From: Lentisphaeria bacterium
GTDB taxonomy: Bacteria > Verrucomicrobiota > Lentisphaeria > Victivallales > Victivallaceae
DNA: 54,462 nucleotides
Direction: 5' to 3'
Assembly (NCBI GenBank): GCA_017508135.1
Contig: JAFVZN010000026.1
Span: forward strand, 1 to 54,462
Both the position numbers and the translations under genes were made by a program. The notes under the pieces were generated by a model. That model searched no databases and was not told the DNA's origin. It was given only the letters and a program-made list of their open reading frames with translations. Positions 8,875 to 17,431 of the stretch are shown one piece after another (position 1 is the stretch's first letter; every line of letters starts with the position of its first letter).

Positions 8875-9881
8875 TTTTCCTCCGGTTCCCCCACGACGGT
8901 ATCGGCTTTAGAAAGTCCGGCTCCGGCAGTCTCAAAGCAGCCGAATTTACGGAACTTCTCATAACGCTGGGCTTTGAGTTCTTCGCCGGAAAGTTTTTCC
9001 AGTTCCGCAAGACTCTTTTCGAGTTCCTCCTTGAGCAGTTCCGCCGCTTTTTCGTGGTCGCGGTGGGCACCGCCCAGCGGTTCTTTGACGATGGCATCGA
9101 CGATACCGAGTTCGTAAAGTTTTCCGGCGGTGATCTTCAATGCTTCTGCCGCCTGCGGAGCAAATTTGCGGTCTTTCCACAAGATCGCGGCACATCCTTC
9201 CGGAGTGATGACCGAGTAGTAAGCGTTTTCCATTATCAGCACCTTGTTGCCGACTCCGAGCCCGATGGCACCGCCGGAACCGCCTTCACCGATGATCGTG
9301 ACGATCACCGGAACTGTCAGTTTGAACATCTCCCGCAAGTTGACGGCGATCGCTTCGGCGATGTGACGTTCTTCACTGCCGATACCGGGGTAGGCTCCCG
9401 GAGTATCGACAAAGGTCAGCAGCGGGATTTGCGCCTGTTCCGCCAGACGCATCAAACGCAGAGCCTTGCGGTAACCTTCCGGCTGCGGCCAGCCGAAGTT
9501 GCGGAAGAGATTGCTCTTCATATCGCGTCCCTTCTGGGTGCCGAGAACGATGACCGGACGGTCGTTGAAAAGAGCTGGGCCACCGATGACGGCTTTATCA
9601 TCGCTGAAACGGCGGTCACCGGAAAGTTCTGTGAAGTTGCGGCAGATCAAATTGATATAATCCAGCGTATAGGGTCTCCGGGGATGGCGGGACAACTGCA
9701 CCCGCTGCCACGGAGTGAGTTTTGCATAAATATCCAGCATCATATCCTGCAGACGCCTGGTCAATGCGCTTATCTCTTTGGAAACATCGATGTTGTTTGA
9801 ATTGGAAAGAGCTTCCAGTTCGTCGATCTTTTTCTGGAGTTCCGCGATGGGAGCTTCAAAGTCGAGATAGATGTCGTTCAT
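8871..9881 (-). CDS. accA: Acetyl-CoA carboxylase carboxyltransferase subunit alpha
   Basis: With AccD forms the carboxyltransferase that moves CO2 from carboxybiotin to acetyl-CoA, giving malonyl-CoA for fatty acid synthesis. The 336 residues fit the family: an N-terminal helical segment (DFEAPIAELQKKIDEL), the HPRRPYTLDYI motif near 65, GTQKGRD near 115, FRNFGWPQPEGYRKALRLM near 125, FVDTPGAYPGIGSEERH near 160 and the oxyanion-forming GEGGSGGAIG near 203. The last 35 residues are poorly conserved and acidic. Preceded by the transpeptidase gene with an 18-base gap and overlapping the acetyltransferase gene by 4 bases. Confidence 0.95.
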   Translation of the reverse strand: MNDIYLDFEAPIAELQKKIDELEALSNSNNIDVSKEISALTRRLQDMMLDIYAKLTPWQRVQLSRHPRRPYTLDYINLICRNFTELSGDRRFSDDKAVIGGPALFNDRPVIVLGTQKGRDMKSNLFRNFGWPQPEGYRKALRLMRLAEQAQIPLLTFVDTPGAYPGIGSEERHIAEAIAVNLREMFKLTVPVIVTIIGEGGSGGAIGLGVGNKVLIMENAYYSVITPEGCAAILWKDRKFAPQAAEALKITAGKLYELGIVDAIVKEPLGGAHRDHEKAAELLKEELEKSLAELEKLSGEELKAQRYEKFRKFGCFETAGAGLSKADTVVGEPEEK

Positions 9882-9899
9882 ATAAAACCTTTCGTTAGA

Positions 9900-11120
9900 T
9901 CAATCTGTAATCTCCACCGGGGTTCGTACCGGTACGAGGTAATAAAGCAGGATGATATCCTGATTTCGCATTCTGATGCATCCGCGGCTGATCGCTTTGC
10001 CGACGGAGTTGTCATCCGGCGAACCGTGGATGCCGTATCCTTTGCCGCTGCCGGGGCCGCGTCCGGTGTGCCCCCAAAGTTTAAGGAAACATTCTCCCAG
10101 AGGATTTTCCTTGTCGCCATAGGCGAAGATTCTGCCGTCCGGGCCGTGCCACTTCGGATGATAAAGGCGGTGGGCGATATAAAATTTTCCCGTCGGAGTG
10201 GAGTTCTTTCTTCCGATACCGATGGGGAATACGGCGAAGATCTGCCAGACGTTCTTTTTCTGATGCCACAAGTTCAGAGTGTGCGACTGCTTGGAGATGG
10301 TGATACGCCACTTTCCGGGGATGACGGTCAAACGTTCTCCGATACGGAGGGAGTAGTTTTTCTTCCGGTTGATCTTTTTCAGACCTTCGATCGTGGTACT
10401 GTAACGGTGGGCTATTTTGGAAAAGTTGTCTCCGGCGACGACCTTGTAGGTTATGGCACCGTGTTTCCAGTTCCGGTTGGCAAACTTGGTCTGCACCGCC
10501 GCCGTGAGGTAAGCTCCGACCTGGTTCCAGTTGGCGGAACAGCAGCCGCCGGAAGAGTACTCTTTCATCAGGAATGCACTTGCCGCACTTATGACTTCAT
10601 CCGGGGAGGACAACGTTTTCAAGCGGGCTATGACCTCATCGGCTCCCGGAGCCTGATTCGGTTTGTAAACGGGGGTATCTCCGGCATCGCCGCCGGGGAC
10701 GGTGGAACCTTTTTTGTACCATGATTCCAGAGTGGTTTCGTTGCTGGTACCGGAAGTTCCGCTGCTGCCGGAGGATGTTTCCCGGGTGGAGGTGGAGGAA
10801 GAGCTTTCATTGCCGGAAGTGGAAGTTCCACCGCTGCCTGCGGCAGAGGACGAAGAACTGCTGCTGTCACCGCCATTGTTGTCATTGGAGCTGTTGCTGT
10901 CGTTTGTATCAGAGGCGGTTTCATTTTTGGCTTCGGTGTTTGCCGGAGCGGTTCCCTCTTTCGGCTTATCTTCACCGTGCGGAATAAAAATCCATACCAG
11001 AGCCACGGTAATGGCGGCAACGATCACGAGCACGCCGAAGAAGCGGAGCCCTTTGGACCCGGAGTTGCGGCGACGGGGCAGATTCCGGGAAGAATTTTTA
11101 AAGTCGTAAGATACCGGCAT
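9900..11120 (-). CDS. LysM and L,D-transpeptidase (YkuD) protein with Ser-rich linker
   Basis: Probable murein L,D-transpeptidase that makes 3-3 crosslinks or attaches proteins to the wall. Of 406 residues, 1-25 are basic and cytoplasmic, about 26-47 form a single membrane anchor, and 50-150 are an extended Ser/Gly/Thr/Asn-rich linker, as expected for spanning periplasm or outer wall. A helical segment follows (about 160-205) with a GGCC cysteine pair, then one LysM domain (TYKVVAGDNFSKIAHRYSTT, about 224-268). The YkuD domain runs from about 270 to the end with the catalytic signature HGS...SRGCIRM (His near 365, Cys near 381). It is the first gene of the accA-argA-amidase operon and has a clear promoter about 60 bases upstream. 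Confidence 0.9.
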   Translation of the reverse strand: MPVSYDFKNSSRNLPRRRNSGSKGLRFFGVLVIVAAITVALVWIFIPHGEDKPKEGTAPANTEAKNETASDTNDSNSSNDNNGGDSSSSSSSAAGSGGTSTSGNESSSSTSTRETSSGSSGTSGTSNETTLESWYKKGSTVPGGDAGDTPVYKPNQAPGADEVIARLKTLSSPDEVISAASAFLMKEYSSGGCCSANWNQVGAYLTAAVQTKFANRNWKHGAITYKVVAGDNFSKIAHRYSTTIEGLKKINRKKNYSLRIGERLTVIPGKWRITISKQSHTLNLWHQKKNVWQIFAVFPIGIGRKNSTPTGKFYIAHRLYHPKWHGPDGRIFAYGDKENPLGECFLKLWGHTGRGPGSGKGYGIHGSPDDNSVGKAISRGCIRMRNQDIILLYYLVPVRTPVEITD

Positions 11121-11179
11121 TGCAGTTCCAATGTTTTTATTGTTTTACAAATTCAAATACGTTACAATACAGCTTCATT

Positions 11180-11208
11180 AATATAATACCGAAAAGGCTT
11201 TTTTTCAA
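11180..11208 (-). promoter_or_regulatory. Promoter of the transpeptidase-accA-argA-amidase operon
   Basis: Minus strand: -35 TTGAAA (11208-11203), 17-bp spacer, -10 TATATT (11185-11180), about 60 bases before the transpeptidase start. Confidence 0.75.
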
Positions 11209-11238
11209 GCGTTTGATGCAATTGTCGCTGTATAAATT

Positions 11239-12177
11239 TTACTGACAGACGTTGATCTTTTTTCCGTCCCAGAGGAGTTTTTCGCCCCAAACCGGAACGT
11301 AGGCATCGAGGTTATCTTTCCTGAAGTTGGCAACTTCTTCTCTTCCAAGCTGAAACGGCCAGCGCCAGCGGTTGTATTCATGCCCCATCTCCAAAAGATG
11401 CACGATCAAAGTGAGATCGGGGTTGAGTTTTTTTGCCGCTTCGACAGGTTTCATACCGCAGCGGGGGTGAACAGCGTAGAGATGGATGGTCTCCGACTGC
11501 TTCTTCAAATAGTCGTGATGGAAAATATCGCCGCTGGTGAAAAAGACAAAGTTTTTATCTCCGGTCGGACAGACGAACTCCATCGGCATCACGAAGTTGC
11601 GCAAAGTCGGGTTGTGGTCGGCCTCTCCGCAGTGGATGGTAATACCGTTGAGCGTGTGGGTGGCGGAGGTGGCTTTGGTATATCCCCGGGCTGGGAAAAA
11701 GTTGCTTATCACAAATTTTCCATCGGCATTTATCGTGCGGAGCAGGGGGATGTCGTAGTGGTCGTTGTGATTGTGGGTGACGGCAATAAAGTCCAGCAGC
11801 GGTGCCAGTTTGACTGCGCGCCGGTGGTGGATGTCAACGCCGAAACAGGCGGTCGGAGTTTTTATGACGAATCCCATGTTGTAAAGGTACCAGATGACCA
11901 CGGTTCCGGGGTTGACCTGCGTGGCGGGAATGTCGATGAGCAGATGGTCCAGTGTCTGATCGTAATATTTCAATACCGGATTGTTGGTCTTGCGGTCGGG
12001 GTCGTCGTCAAAGGTTTCAAACTCCGCTTTCAGAGTTTTATCGACGATAAGCTGCATTTGATCCTGAAGTTTTTCCCGTTTGCCGGTATCTTTTTCCGTC
12101 CGCATCTGAGAAAAATCAACGCCGGAAGCGGATAACCCGAGCGAAAGAGATAAGAGCTGCAAAATAAATTTTTTCAT
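11239..12177 (-). CDS. Exported metallo-beta-lactamase-fold hydrolase
   Basis: A 312-residue protein with an N-terminal signal peptide (about residues 1-19, MKKFILQLLSLSLGLSASG). The metallo-beta-lactamase fold is shown by THNHNDHYD near 131-139 (the HxHxDH zinc motif), a His in GEADHNPTL near 182, SGDIFHHD near 212 (bridging Asp) and HLLEMGHE near 262 (final His). It belongs to the large UlaG/YtnP-like group of metal-dependent hydrolases; the substrate is unknown and the exported location is atypical for lactonases of sugar pathways. Monocistronic, with its own promoter directly upstream. Confidence 0.82.
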   Translation of the reverse strand: MKKFILQLLSLSLGLSASGVDFSQMRTEKDTGKREKLQDQMQLIVDKTLKAEFETFDDDPDRKTNNPVLKYYDQTLDHLLIDIPATQVNPGTVVIWYLYNMGFVIKTPTACFGVDIHHRRAVKLAPLLDFIAVTHNHNDHYDIPLLRTINADGKFVISNFFPARGYTKATSATHTLNGITIHCGEADHNPTLRNFVMPMEFVCPTGDKNFVFFTSGDIFHHDYLKKQSETIHLYAVHPRCGMKPVEAAKKLNPDLTLIVHLLEMGHEYNRWRWPFQLGREEVANFRKDNLDAYVPVWGEKLLWDGKKINVCQ

Positions 12178-12210
12178 AAAACATGGTCTCCTTTTTTTGT
12201 TGTTTTCTAT

Positions 12211-12238
12211 AATATAGTACCCGAATGTCGCTTTTCAA
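12211..12238 (-). promoter_or_regulatory. Promoter of the exported MBL-fold gene
   Basis: Minus strand: TTGAAA (12238-12233), 16-bp spacer, TATATT (12216-12211). It lies about 35 bases before the start codon. Confidence 0.75.
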
Positions 12239-12263
12239 GATGTGATTTCGCATCTTGCCGCGG

Positions 12264-12293
12264 TTGACAAAAAATTTTTTTGCGCTACATTAT
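12264..12293 (+). promoter_or_regulatory. Promoter of the ybaK-like gene
   Basis: TTGACA (12264-12269), 18-bp spacer, CATTAT (12288-12293). It ends 37 bases before the chosen start at 12331, which argues against a start at 12280, inside the promoter. Confidence 0.6.
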
Positions 12294-12330
12294 GCGGAAA
12301 GCAGTTATTTTGGACAAAGAAGAGGTTGAT

Positions 12331-12807
12331 ATGGCTGGAAAAACCAATGCGTTGCGGATCATTGAAAGTGCCGGTGCCGGCTTTGAAGTGTATGAATACG
12401 ATATTTCCGACGGCATGATCGATGCAATTTCCATCGCCCGGAAAATCGGCAGAAGTCCGGACGAGGTCTTCAAAACTCTGGTCACGGAGGACCCGAAACA
12501 TGAGCATTTTGTCTTTGTTGTCCCCGCCGCCGGGGAACTGGATTTGAAGAAAGCGGCAAAAGTTTCCGGTAAAAAGAGCATCGACCTCATCCCGTCCAAA
12601 CAGTTGTTGAACCTCACCGGATATATCCACGGCGGATGTTCTCCGGTGGGGATGAAGAAAAGTTTCCCCACATTTATCGACGAAAGTGCCATCCTTTACG
12701 ATACGATATGCGTTTCCGGCGGCAGGGTCGGTTTGAATGTCGCCATCGCTCCGGAACAGCTTGCCGGTCTGGTTGAAGCTGAATTTGCCGATTTGTGCAA
12801 GGGGTGA
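12331..12807 (+). CDS. ybaK: Cys-tRNA(Pro)/Cys-tRNA(Cys) deacylase, YbaK/EbsC family
   Basis: Trans-editing enzyme that hydrolyses mischarged aminoacyl-tRNA, mainly Cys-tRNA(Pro). The 158 residues match the family. Visible signatures are VFKTLVTED (about 47-55), the substrate-pocket Lys and Gly segment AAKVSGKKSIDLIP, GYIHGGCSPVGMKKSFPTFID near 103-123, and the closing SGGRVGLNVAIAPEQL. The start at 12331 is preferred over the in-frame ATG at 12280 because AGAGG lies 6 bases upstream and a sigma-70 promoter ends at 12293. It runs tail to tail with the M24 peptidase gene, with only 2 bases between the stop codons. Confidence 0.9.
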   Translation: MAGKTNALRIIESAGAGFEVYEYDISDGMIDAISIARKIGRSPDEVFKTLVTEDPKHEHFVFVVPAAGELDLKKAAKVSGKKSIDLIPSKQLLNLTGYIHGGCSPVGMKKSFPTFIDESAILYDTICVSGGRVGLNVAIAPEQLAGLVEAEFADLCKG

Positions 12808-12809
12808 CT

Positions 12810-13922
12810 TCACTCTATCGTCAGGAGATCCGGTGCCCGGGTCAGGCAGTTGACCGTACCATCCGGAGCAAGATAAATCAAATCCTCCAACCGGATTCCG
12901 CCCCATTCCCGGTAGTAAACCCCGGGTTCGACGGTGAACACCTCTCCGCCGTGGAGTTTTGCTGTACTGCGCGGAGAAAGGCGCGGTGCTTCGTGTATTT
13001 CCAGGCCGACACCGTGACCGAGACCGTGAAAGAATCCGAAGGGTTCACCGTCAGAGACTCCGGTGTGGAAGCGGTGGCGGTCAAGGATGTTTTCCGCCAG
13101 CTTGTGCAGTTTGGCGCAATCGGCACCGATGGAGATATTCTCTTTGACCGCATCGCGGGCGGCTTTAACGGCGATATAGGCTTTTTTGACGATCTCCGGA
13201 GCTTTGCCTTTCACCACGGTGCGGGTGAGATCTCCCCAGTAACCGCTTTCCAGGGAGCGGGGAAAGATATCCATAACGATGGGGGTTCCGGCGAAAAGGA
13301 TACCGCTTCCTGAGTTGTGCGGCTGGGAGGATTGGATGCCTCCGGCGCAGATGGTTCCGGTGGGGAGGGAACCGTTTTTCAATATGGCGCAGTCGATTTC
13401 CGCGCGCAATATTTCGCTGGAAAGGGGGGCGTTGTTCCAGAGTATGGTCCCGTCATTGGCGATGGAACTCTCTCCCAGGAGTTCTACCGCGCGGGAGAAA
13501 CCGGCTTCTCCGGCGCGCTGGCTGGCGGTGATAAAACCGACCTCTTCCGGAGATTTACTCGATCGTCCGGGGCAGAACTCTTTTTCGGAGACCTGCAGTT
13601 TGATACCGGTGCCGCGCAGTTTTTCTGCCAGTCCCAGCGGGAAAGAGGGGGGGACTTCAAAAAACTCTGCTTTCAGAACTTCTGCCGCCCTGGCGATGAT
13701 TTCGCTTCTGGTCGTACCGTAGTCGTTTTCGGGAAGCACAGCCACTCCCGGCTTTGCCGTCTGGCGGGCGCGCGATATTTCCAGTTTGGACATAAGGGCG
13801 GTGACGGTGCCGTTGTGTTCGAAACAGATGAAATCATCCGGGGTGGAAATTCCGGTGAGATAGCGTATTTCCGGAGAATTTTCACCGGAACCGATAAGTA
13901 ATCTTGTAAAATTTTTGTTCAT
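12810..13922 (-). CDS. M24 family aminopeptidase (Xaa-Pro aminopeptidase-like)
   Basis: A 370-residue creatinase-type metallopeptidase that would remove N-terminal residues preceding proline. The N-terminal domain (1-about 125) has the creatinase-N fold pattern. The C-terminal pita-bread domain carries all five dimetal ligands: Asp in VMDIFPR near 226, Asp in GDLTRT near 237, His in HGLGHGVGLEIHE near 305, Glu in VEPGVYY near 335 and Glu in RLEDL near 350. It is convergent with the ybaK-like gene and begins about 130 bases from plsY, which is read the other way. It could also be a Xaa-Pro dipeptidase; the sequence does not separate these. Confidence 0.88.
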   Translation of the reverse strand: MNKNFTRLLIGSGENSPEIRYLTGISTPDDFICFEHNGTVTALMSKLEISRARQTAKPGVAVLPENDYGTTRSEIIARAAEVLKAEFFEVPPSFPLGLAEKLRGTGIKLQVSEKEFCPGRSSKSPEEVGFITASQRAGEAGFSRAVELLGESSIANDGTILWNNAPLSSEILRAEIDCAILKNGSLPTGTICAGGIQSSQPHNSGSGILFAGTPIVMDIFPRSLESGYWGDLTRTVVKGKAPEIVKKAYIAVKAARDAVKENISIGADCAKLHKLAENILDRHRFHTGVSDGEPFGFFHGLGHGVGLEIHEAPRLSPRSTAKLHGGEVFTVEPGVYYREWGGIRLEDLIYLAPDGTVNCLTRAPDLLTIE

Positions 13923-13926
13923 AGTA

Positions 13927-13955
13927 TTGACATTTCACCGTTTTTGAGGCATATT
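13927..13955 (+). promoter_or_regulatory. Candidate promoter of plsY
   Basis: TTGACA (13927-13932), 17-bp spacer, CATATT (13950-13955). The transcript would have a leader of nearly 90 bases before plsY; I see no riboswitch-like structure in it. Confidence 0.5.
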
Positions 13956-14049
13956 ATATCTTGTCCGGAGTATTTTTACCATCCGGAGTGGACAATGTTT
14001 AACATACTGCACATTGTGCGGGTAGTCAAGTGCAGACAGGAGAAAATTT

Positions 14050-14718
14050 ATGAGCAGTGTTATTCAGGGCGTGTTTATGATTCTCGGAGCGTATATGCTT
14101 GGAAGTATTCCGTGGGGCTTTATCATCGGCAGGATGTACGGAGTTGACGTGCGTACCGTCGGGTCGAAGAATATCGGAGCTACCAACGTTACGCGTACTG
14201 TGGGAAAGATCCCCGGAAAAATCTGTTTCATCCTCGATTTTCTCAAAGGCTGTCTGCCGGTGCTGGCAGTTCAGGTCGTTGCGAAAAGCGGAGCGTGGCA
14301 GGGCTTTGAATGGGTGGTCATCGCGGTGATGCTGGCAACGATACTCGGGCATATTTTTCCGGTGTTTCTGCAGTTCAAAGGCGGCAAAGGTGTGAGTACC
14401 GCTGCCGGAGCGATCATGGCACTGGCTCCGTATCCGCTTCTGGTGGCGTTTGCCGTCTGGGTGGTGGTCTTTTTTGTCTCCCGTTATGTTTCGCTTGCAA
14501 GCATAACTGCGGCGGCGGTGCTGCCGGTGGTGGCATGGGCGTTCAAGCTGGCGGGGATCGGTTCTCCTGCGGCGCGGGCGAACTGGACACTGATTTTTCT
14601 GCTGGTGGTCGCCGTGCTGGCGATCGTCCGCCATCACACCAATATCCGGCGGTTGCTCAACGGTACTGAGAGCCGTTTCGGCAAGGATAAAAAAGCTGAC
14701 AGCGGCGCAAAAAAATGA
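14050..14718 (+). CDS. plsY: Acyl-phosphate:glycerol-3-phosphate acyltransferase
   Basis: Inner-membrane enzyme that transfers the acyl group from acyl-phosphate to glycerol-3-phosphate, the first step of phospholipid synthesis in most bacteria. The 222 residues contain five or more membrane helices and the three family motifs: GSKNIGATNVTRT (about 38-50, motif 1), GHIFPVFLQFKGGKGVST (about 100-117, motif 2) and RHHTNIRRLLNGTE (about 197-210, motif 3). The tail is polar and Lys-rich. AGGAGAAAATTT lies just before the ATG. Confidence 0.95.
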   Translation: MSSVIQGVFMILGAYMLGSIPWGFIIGRMYGVDVRTVGSKNIGATNVTRTVGKIPGKICFILDFLKGCLPVLAVQVVAKSGAWQGFEWVVIAVMLATILGHIFPVFLQFKGGKGVSTAAGAIMALAPYPLLVAFAVWVVVFFVSRYVSLASITAAAVLPVVAWAFKLAGIGSPAARANWTLIFLLVVAVLAIVRHHTNIRRLLNGTESRFGKDKKADSGAKK

Positions 14719-14756
14719 TTTTTTTGAAAAATAATGGATATTTTTGATTAACGCGC

Positions 14757-14785
14757 TTGAAATTTTACGGATGAAAGACTATATT
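14757..14785 (+). promoter_or_regulatory. Promoter of the TIGR04073-type gene
   Basis: TTGAAA (14757-14762), 17-bp spacer, TATATT (14780-14785), about 57 bases before the start at 14842. One of the best matches to the promoter form repeated in this window. Confidence 0.8.
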
Positions 14786-14841
14786 CAATAACGAGTGATT
14801 CAGATTTTAAAACTTTTAAAAATAAAAAATGGAGTTAAGTG

Positions 14842-15279
14842 ATGAAGTTCGGAAAGTTTTTGATGATCGCGATGGTCGCGGTGACGGCTGTTGTTTGTTC
14901 CAACAGCGTGTCTGCGGCAGAGAATGAGCCGGCGTGGTTTACCCGTCCTGTGGAGAAGCTCGGCCGCGGTGTTGCCAACATTGCATTCGGTGTCCTCGAA
15001 CTCCCGATGCAGTGGACTATCGTTACCCGTGAAGACGGCGGCATTGCCGGATTGACTTACGGTACGCTCAAGGGCGTGGGTCATTTCATTGCCCGTGTGT
15101 GTGTCGGTGTTGTCGAAGTCGTGACCTTCCCGTTCCCGCTTCCTGATTGCCCGGAATATCCGGACGATGCCGGCTGGGGCTATGGTCCGATCCTCCGTCC
15201 GGCGTGGATCGTCCCCGTCGGCAGCGATTGGAACAACTTTGTTTACGATGACAGATCGATCGTAAATCCCAATTTGTAA
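14842..15279 (+). CDS. Exported small protein, exosortase-associated TIGR04073 type
   Basis: A 145-residue protein with a signal peptide (about 1-24, cut after SVSA). The mature part has the pattern I associate with the TIGR04073 family: KLGRGVANIAFGVLELP (about 38-54), GGIAGLTYGTLKGVGHFIARVCVGVVEVVTFPF in glycine-spaced segments (about 68-98), then a Tyr/Pro/Trp-rich tail. The family is described as associated with exosortase/PEP-CTERM systems; its molecular role is not known. ATG 14842 is chosen over the preceding GTG because GGAG lies 7 bases upstream. It has its own promoter and a hairpin terminator. Confidence 0.75.
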   Translation: MKFGKFLMIAMVAVTAVVCSNSVSAAENEPAWFTRPVEKLGRGVANIAFGVLELPMQWTIVTREDGGIAGLTYGTLKGVGHFIARVCVGVVEVVTFPFPLPDCPEYPDDAGWGYGPILRPAWIVPVGSDWNNFVYDDRSIVNPNL

Positions 15280-15300
15280 CGGTCGTTTTTGAATGACGGT

Positions 15301-15340
15301 AATGCCGGAGCGCGTGTGATGCGGTTCCGGCATTGTCTTT
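15301..15340 (+). terminator. Terminator after the TIGR04073-type gene
   Basis: AATGCCGGA (15301-15309) pairs with TCCGGCATT (15326-15334), followed by GTCTTT. The stem is strong, the T-run short. Confidence 0.65.
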
Positions 15341-15393
15341 ATAAGGTGAACCGGTTTCAAGGTTTGAGTAATTTTTGATTTGATGGTGAGATT

Positions 15394-16494
15394 GTGAGTT
15401 TTTCCTGTGGATTTGTCGGATTGCCCAATGTGGGTAAATCAACCCTTTTCAATGCCCTCAGTCACGGTGGTGCTGAAGCGGCGAACTTTCCGTTTTGTAC
15501 GATTGAGCCAAATGCCGGCATCGCCAAGGTGCCGGACAAACGTCTGGCGGTGCTTGCTGAATTGGAGAATTCCGGACGTATCGTTCCGTCCACGTTGAAG
15601 TTTATCGACATCGCCGGATTGGTACGCGGAGCCAGTCAGGGCGAAGGTCTTGGCAACCAGTTCCTCGGTCATGTGCGGAATGTCGATGCGGTGGCGCACG
15701 TCGTGCGGTTGTTCGGTGATTCCAATGTGGTCCACGTTTCCGGAAAGGTCGATCCTGTGGACGATCTTGAAACTATCGGAACCGAATTGATGCTCGCCGA
15801 CCTTGAGATGTTGGAAAAACGGCGGGATAAGGCGCACAAACTGGCGCGTTCCAACGATGCCGATGCCAAGCTGGAATATGAGCTGGTCAAATCTCTGATC
15901 GCTGATTTGGAGAACGGCAGTGTGCCGAAGTTCGACCGGGATGATAAAAAAATCCGGAATCTGGTGGAATCTTTCGGATTGCTGACCGTGAAACCTGCTT
16001 TCATCTGTGCCAACGTCGGAGAAGAGCAGATCGCGGATTACACCAACTGCGAAGCCGGAAAGCGGCTGCAGGAGTACGCCGCCGCACACAATATGGAAGT
16101 AATTCCGGTGTGCGCCAAGCTGGAAGATGAGTTCGGTTCGCTTTCAGAAGAGGAAGCCGCCGTGTTCATGGAAGATCTGGGTATCACTGAATCCGGTTTG
16201 GACAAAGTCATCCAGACCGGTTACCGGCTTTTGGATTATATCACCTTCTTCACCGCCGGTCCCATGGAATCGCGGGCGTGGACCGTCACCCGGGGCGCAC
16301 TGGCACCGGAGGCCGCCGGCAAGATCCATACTGATATGTGCCGCGGATTCATCCGTATGGAAACGGTTTCCTACGATGATCTGGTCGAATGCGGTTCCTG
16401 GGCGAAAGCTCAGCTTGCCGGTAAGTTGCGTATTGAAGGAAAAGATTATGTCGTCCAGGATGGCGATGTTATCCATGTCCGGTTTTCGGTGTAA
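15394..16494 (+). CDS. ychF: Redox-regulated ATPase/GTPase YchF (OLA1 family)
   Basis: Ribosome-associated P-loop NTPase with ATP preference, linked to stress response. The 366 residues match the family: Walker A GLPNVGKS (8-15), the DIAGLVRGASQGEGLGNQFL switch II segment (about 73-92), and NVGEE near 208 in place of NKxD, the change that gives YchF its ATP specificity. A coiled-coil arm lies at about 130-195 and the TGS-like domain at the end (about 280-363, with AWTVTRGALAPEAAGKIHTD). GTG start at 15394. First gene of a tight cluster with dksA-like, lspA and nnrDE. Confidence 0.95.
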   Translation: MSFSCGFVGLPNVGKSTLFNALSHGGAEAANFPFCTIEPNAGIAKVPDKRLAVLAELENSGRIVPSTLKFIDIAGLVRGASQGEGLGNQFLGHVRNVDAVAHVVRLFGDSNVVHVSGKVDPVDDLETIGTELMLADLEMLEKRRDKAHKLARSNDADAKLEYELVKSLIADLENGSVPKFDRDDKKIRNLVESFGLLTVKPAFICANVGEEQIADYTNCEAGKRLQEYAAAHNMEVIPVCAKLEDEFGSLSEEEAAVFMEDLGITESGLDKVIQTGYRLLDYITFFTAGPMESRAWTVTRGALAPEAAGKIHTDMCRGFIRMETVSYDDLVECGSWAKAQLAGKLRIEGKDYVVQDGDVIHVRFSV

Positions 16495-16524
16495 TGATCC
16501 GGAGACGGGAAGTTCGGAGGCAAA

Positions 16525-16899
16525 ATGAAGTTTGAAGGAAAAGATCTTGAGTATTATAATGCGCTGATGGATGCCCGCAGCATGGTCGCGGAACAGATGC
16601 GGTTCTGTGCTGATTCAGCGTTGAGCGCAGATAATATTGAGAAACGCGGTGTCACCACCCACATGGCTGACAGTTCATTCGATAACTCACGGCATGAAAT
16701 GACTCTGCGGATGCTCAGCGAAGATGGCGATATCATTTCGCTTATAGATGATGCGATAGAGCGTCTTGCCAACGGCGAGTACGGCAAATGTCTGGATTGC
16801 GGCGAGATGATCGCTGAAGCGCGGTTGAAAGTCCGTCCTTACGCGCTCTTTTGCGTAAAGTGCAAAAGCCGCCACGAAGAAATGATGAAGAATCGCTGA
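16525..16899 (+). CDS. DksA/TraR-type zinc-finger protein
   Basis: A 124-residue relative of DksA, which binds the secondary channel of RNA polymerase and shifts transcription under nutrient stress. Residues 1-75 form the predicted coiled-coil, with D/E-rich content; the family signature is the four-cysteine zinc finger CLDCGEMIAEARLKVRPYALFCVKC, with pairs near 91/94 and 112/115. It is 30 bases downstream of ychF and its TGA overlaps the ATG of lspA. Many PVC and delta-type genomes carry a dksA-like gene directly before lspA, so the pairing is expected. Whether it responds to ppGpp as E. coli DksA does cannot be judged here. Confidence 0.88.
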   Translation: MKFEGKDLEYYNALMDARSMVAEQMRFCADSALSADNIEKRGVTTHMADSSFDNSRHEMTLRMLSEDGDIISLIDDAIERLANGEYGKCLDCGEMIAEARLKVRPYALFCVKCKSRHEEMMKNR

Positions 16900-17429
16900 T
16901 GGCTGGCAGGATCGAAAAAAATTCCCCGCAGGAGAAGCGGGTGTTCCTTTATGCCGGAGCTGCCGGAGTGATTTTTCTGGCGTTGGATCTGTGGACGAAA
17001 TGGTATATCGTGACCAGGTTTGAACTCCATGAATCGATTGAAGTTCTGCCGCCGGTGTTGAATTTTACCAGTGTGCGTAATTACGGTGCGGCGTGGAGTA
17101 TTTTAAGCGGCAAAGGGTGGCTGCTTTTGTGCTTTGCACTGGCGACGGCGGCGGTGTTGGTCTGCTTTTTCCGGAAGTTGTGCGAAGGATGCCGTGAGCG
17201 TTATTTTGCCATGATGCTGTTGTTTGCCGGTATTATCGGCAACTCGCTTGACCGGTGTTTCCGGGGGGCGGTGGTGGACTTTATCCATGTGCATTGGAAA
17301 AATGTGTGGCACTATCCCGTGTTCAATATTGCTGATATTGCCATCTGCTGCGGAGTAGGGCTGTTTATCCTCTCCAATTTACTGCGTAAGAGCGAGCCGG
17401 AAAAAACTGCCGGAGACGGGGAAAAATAA
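16899..17429 (+). CDS. lspA: Lipoprotein signal peptidase (signal peptidase II)
   Basis: Inner-membrane aspartyl protease that cuts the signal peptide of prolipoproteins. 176 residues from the ATG at 16899, which overlaps the preceding stop codon (TGATG). Four membrane helices are visible. Conserved motifs: DLWTKW near 31 (the conserved first-helix Asp/Lys), FTSVRNYGAAWSIL near 58-71, GNSLDR near 113 with one catalytic Asp, and YPVFNIADIAI near 140 with the second. Its presence fits the lipoprotein signal of the amidase encoded at 7502-8386. Confidence 0.95.
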   Translation: MAGRIEKNSPQEKRVFLYAGAAGVIFLALDLWTKWYIVTRFELHESIEVLPPVLNFTSVRNYGAAWSILSGKGWLLLCFALATAAVLVCFFRKLCEGCRERYFAMMLLFAGIIGNSLDRCFRGAVVDFIHVHWKNVWHYPVFNIADIAICCGVGLFILSNLLRKSEPEKTAGDGEK

Positions 17430-17431
17430 TC

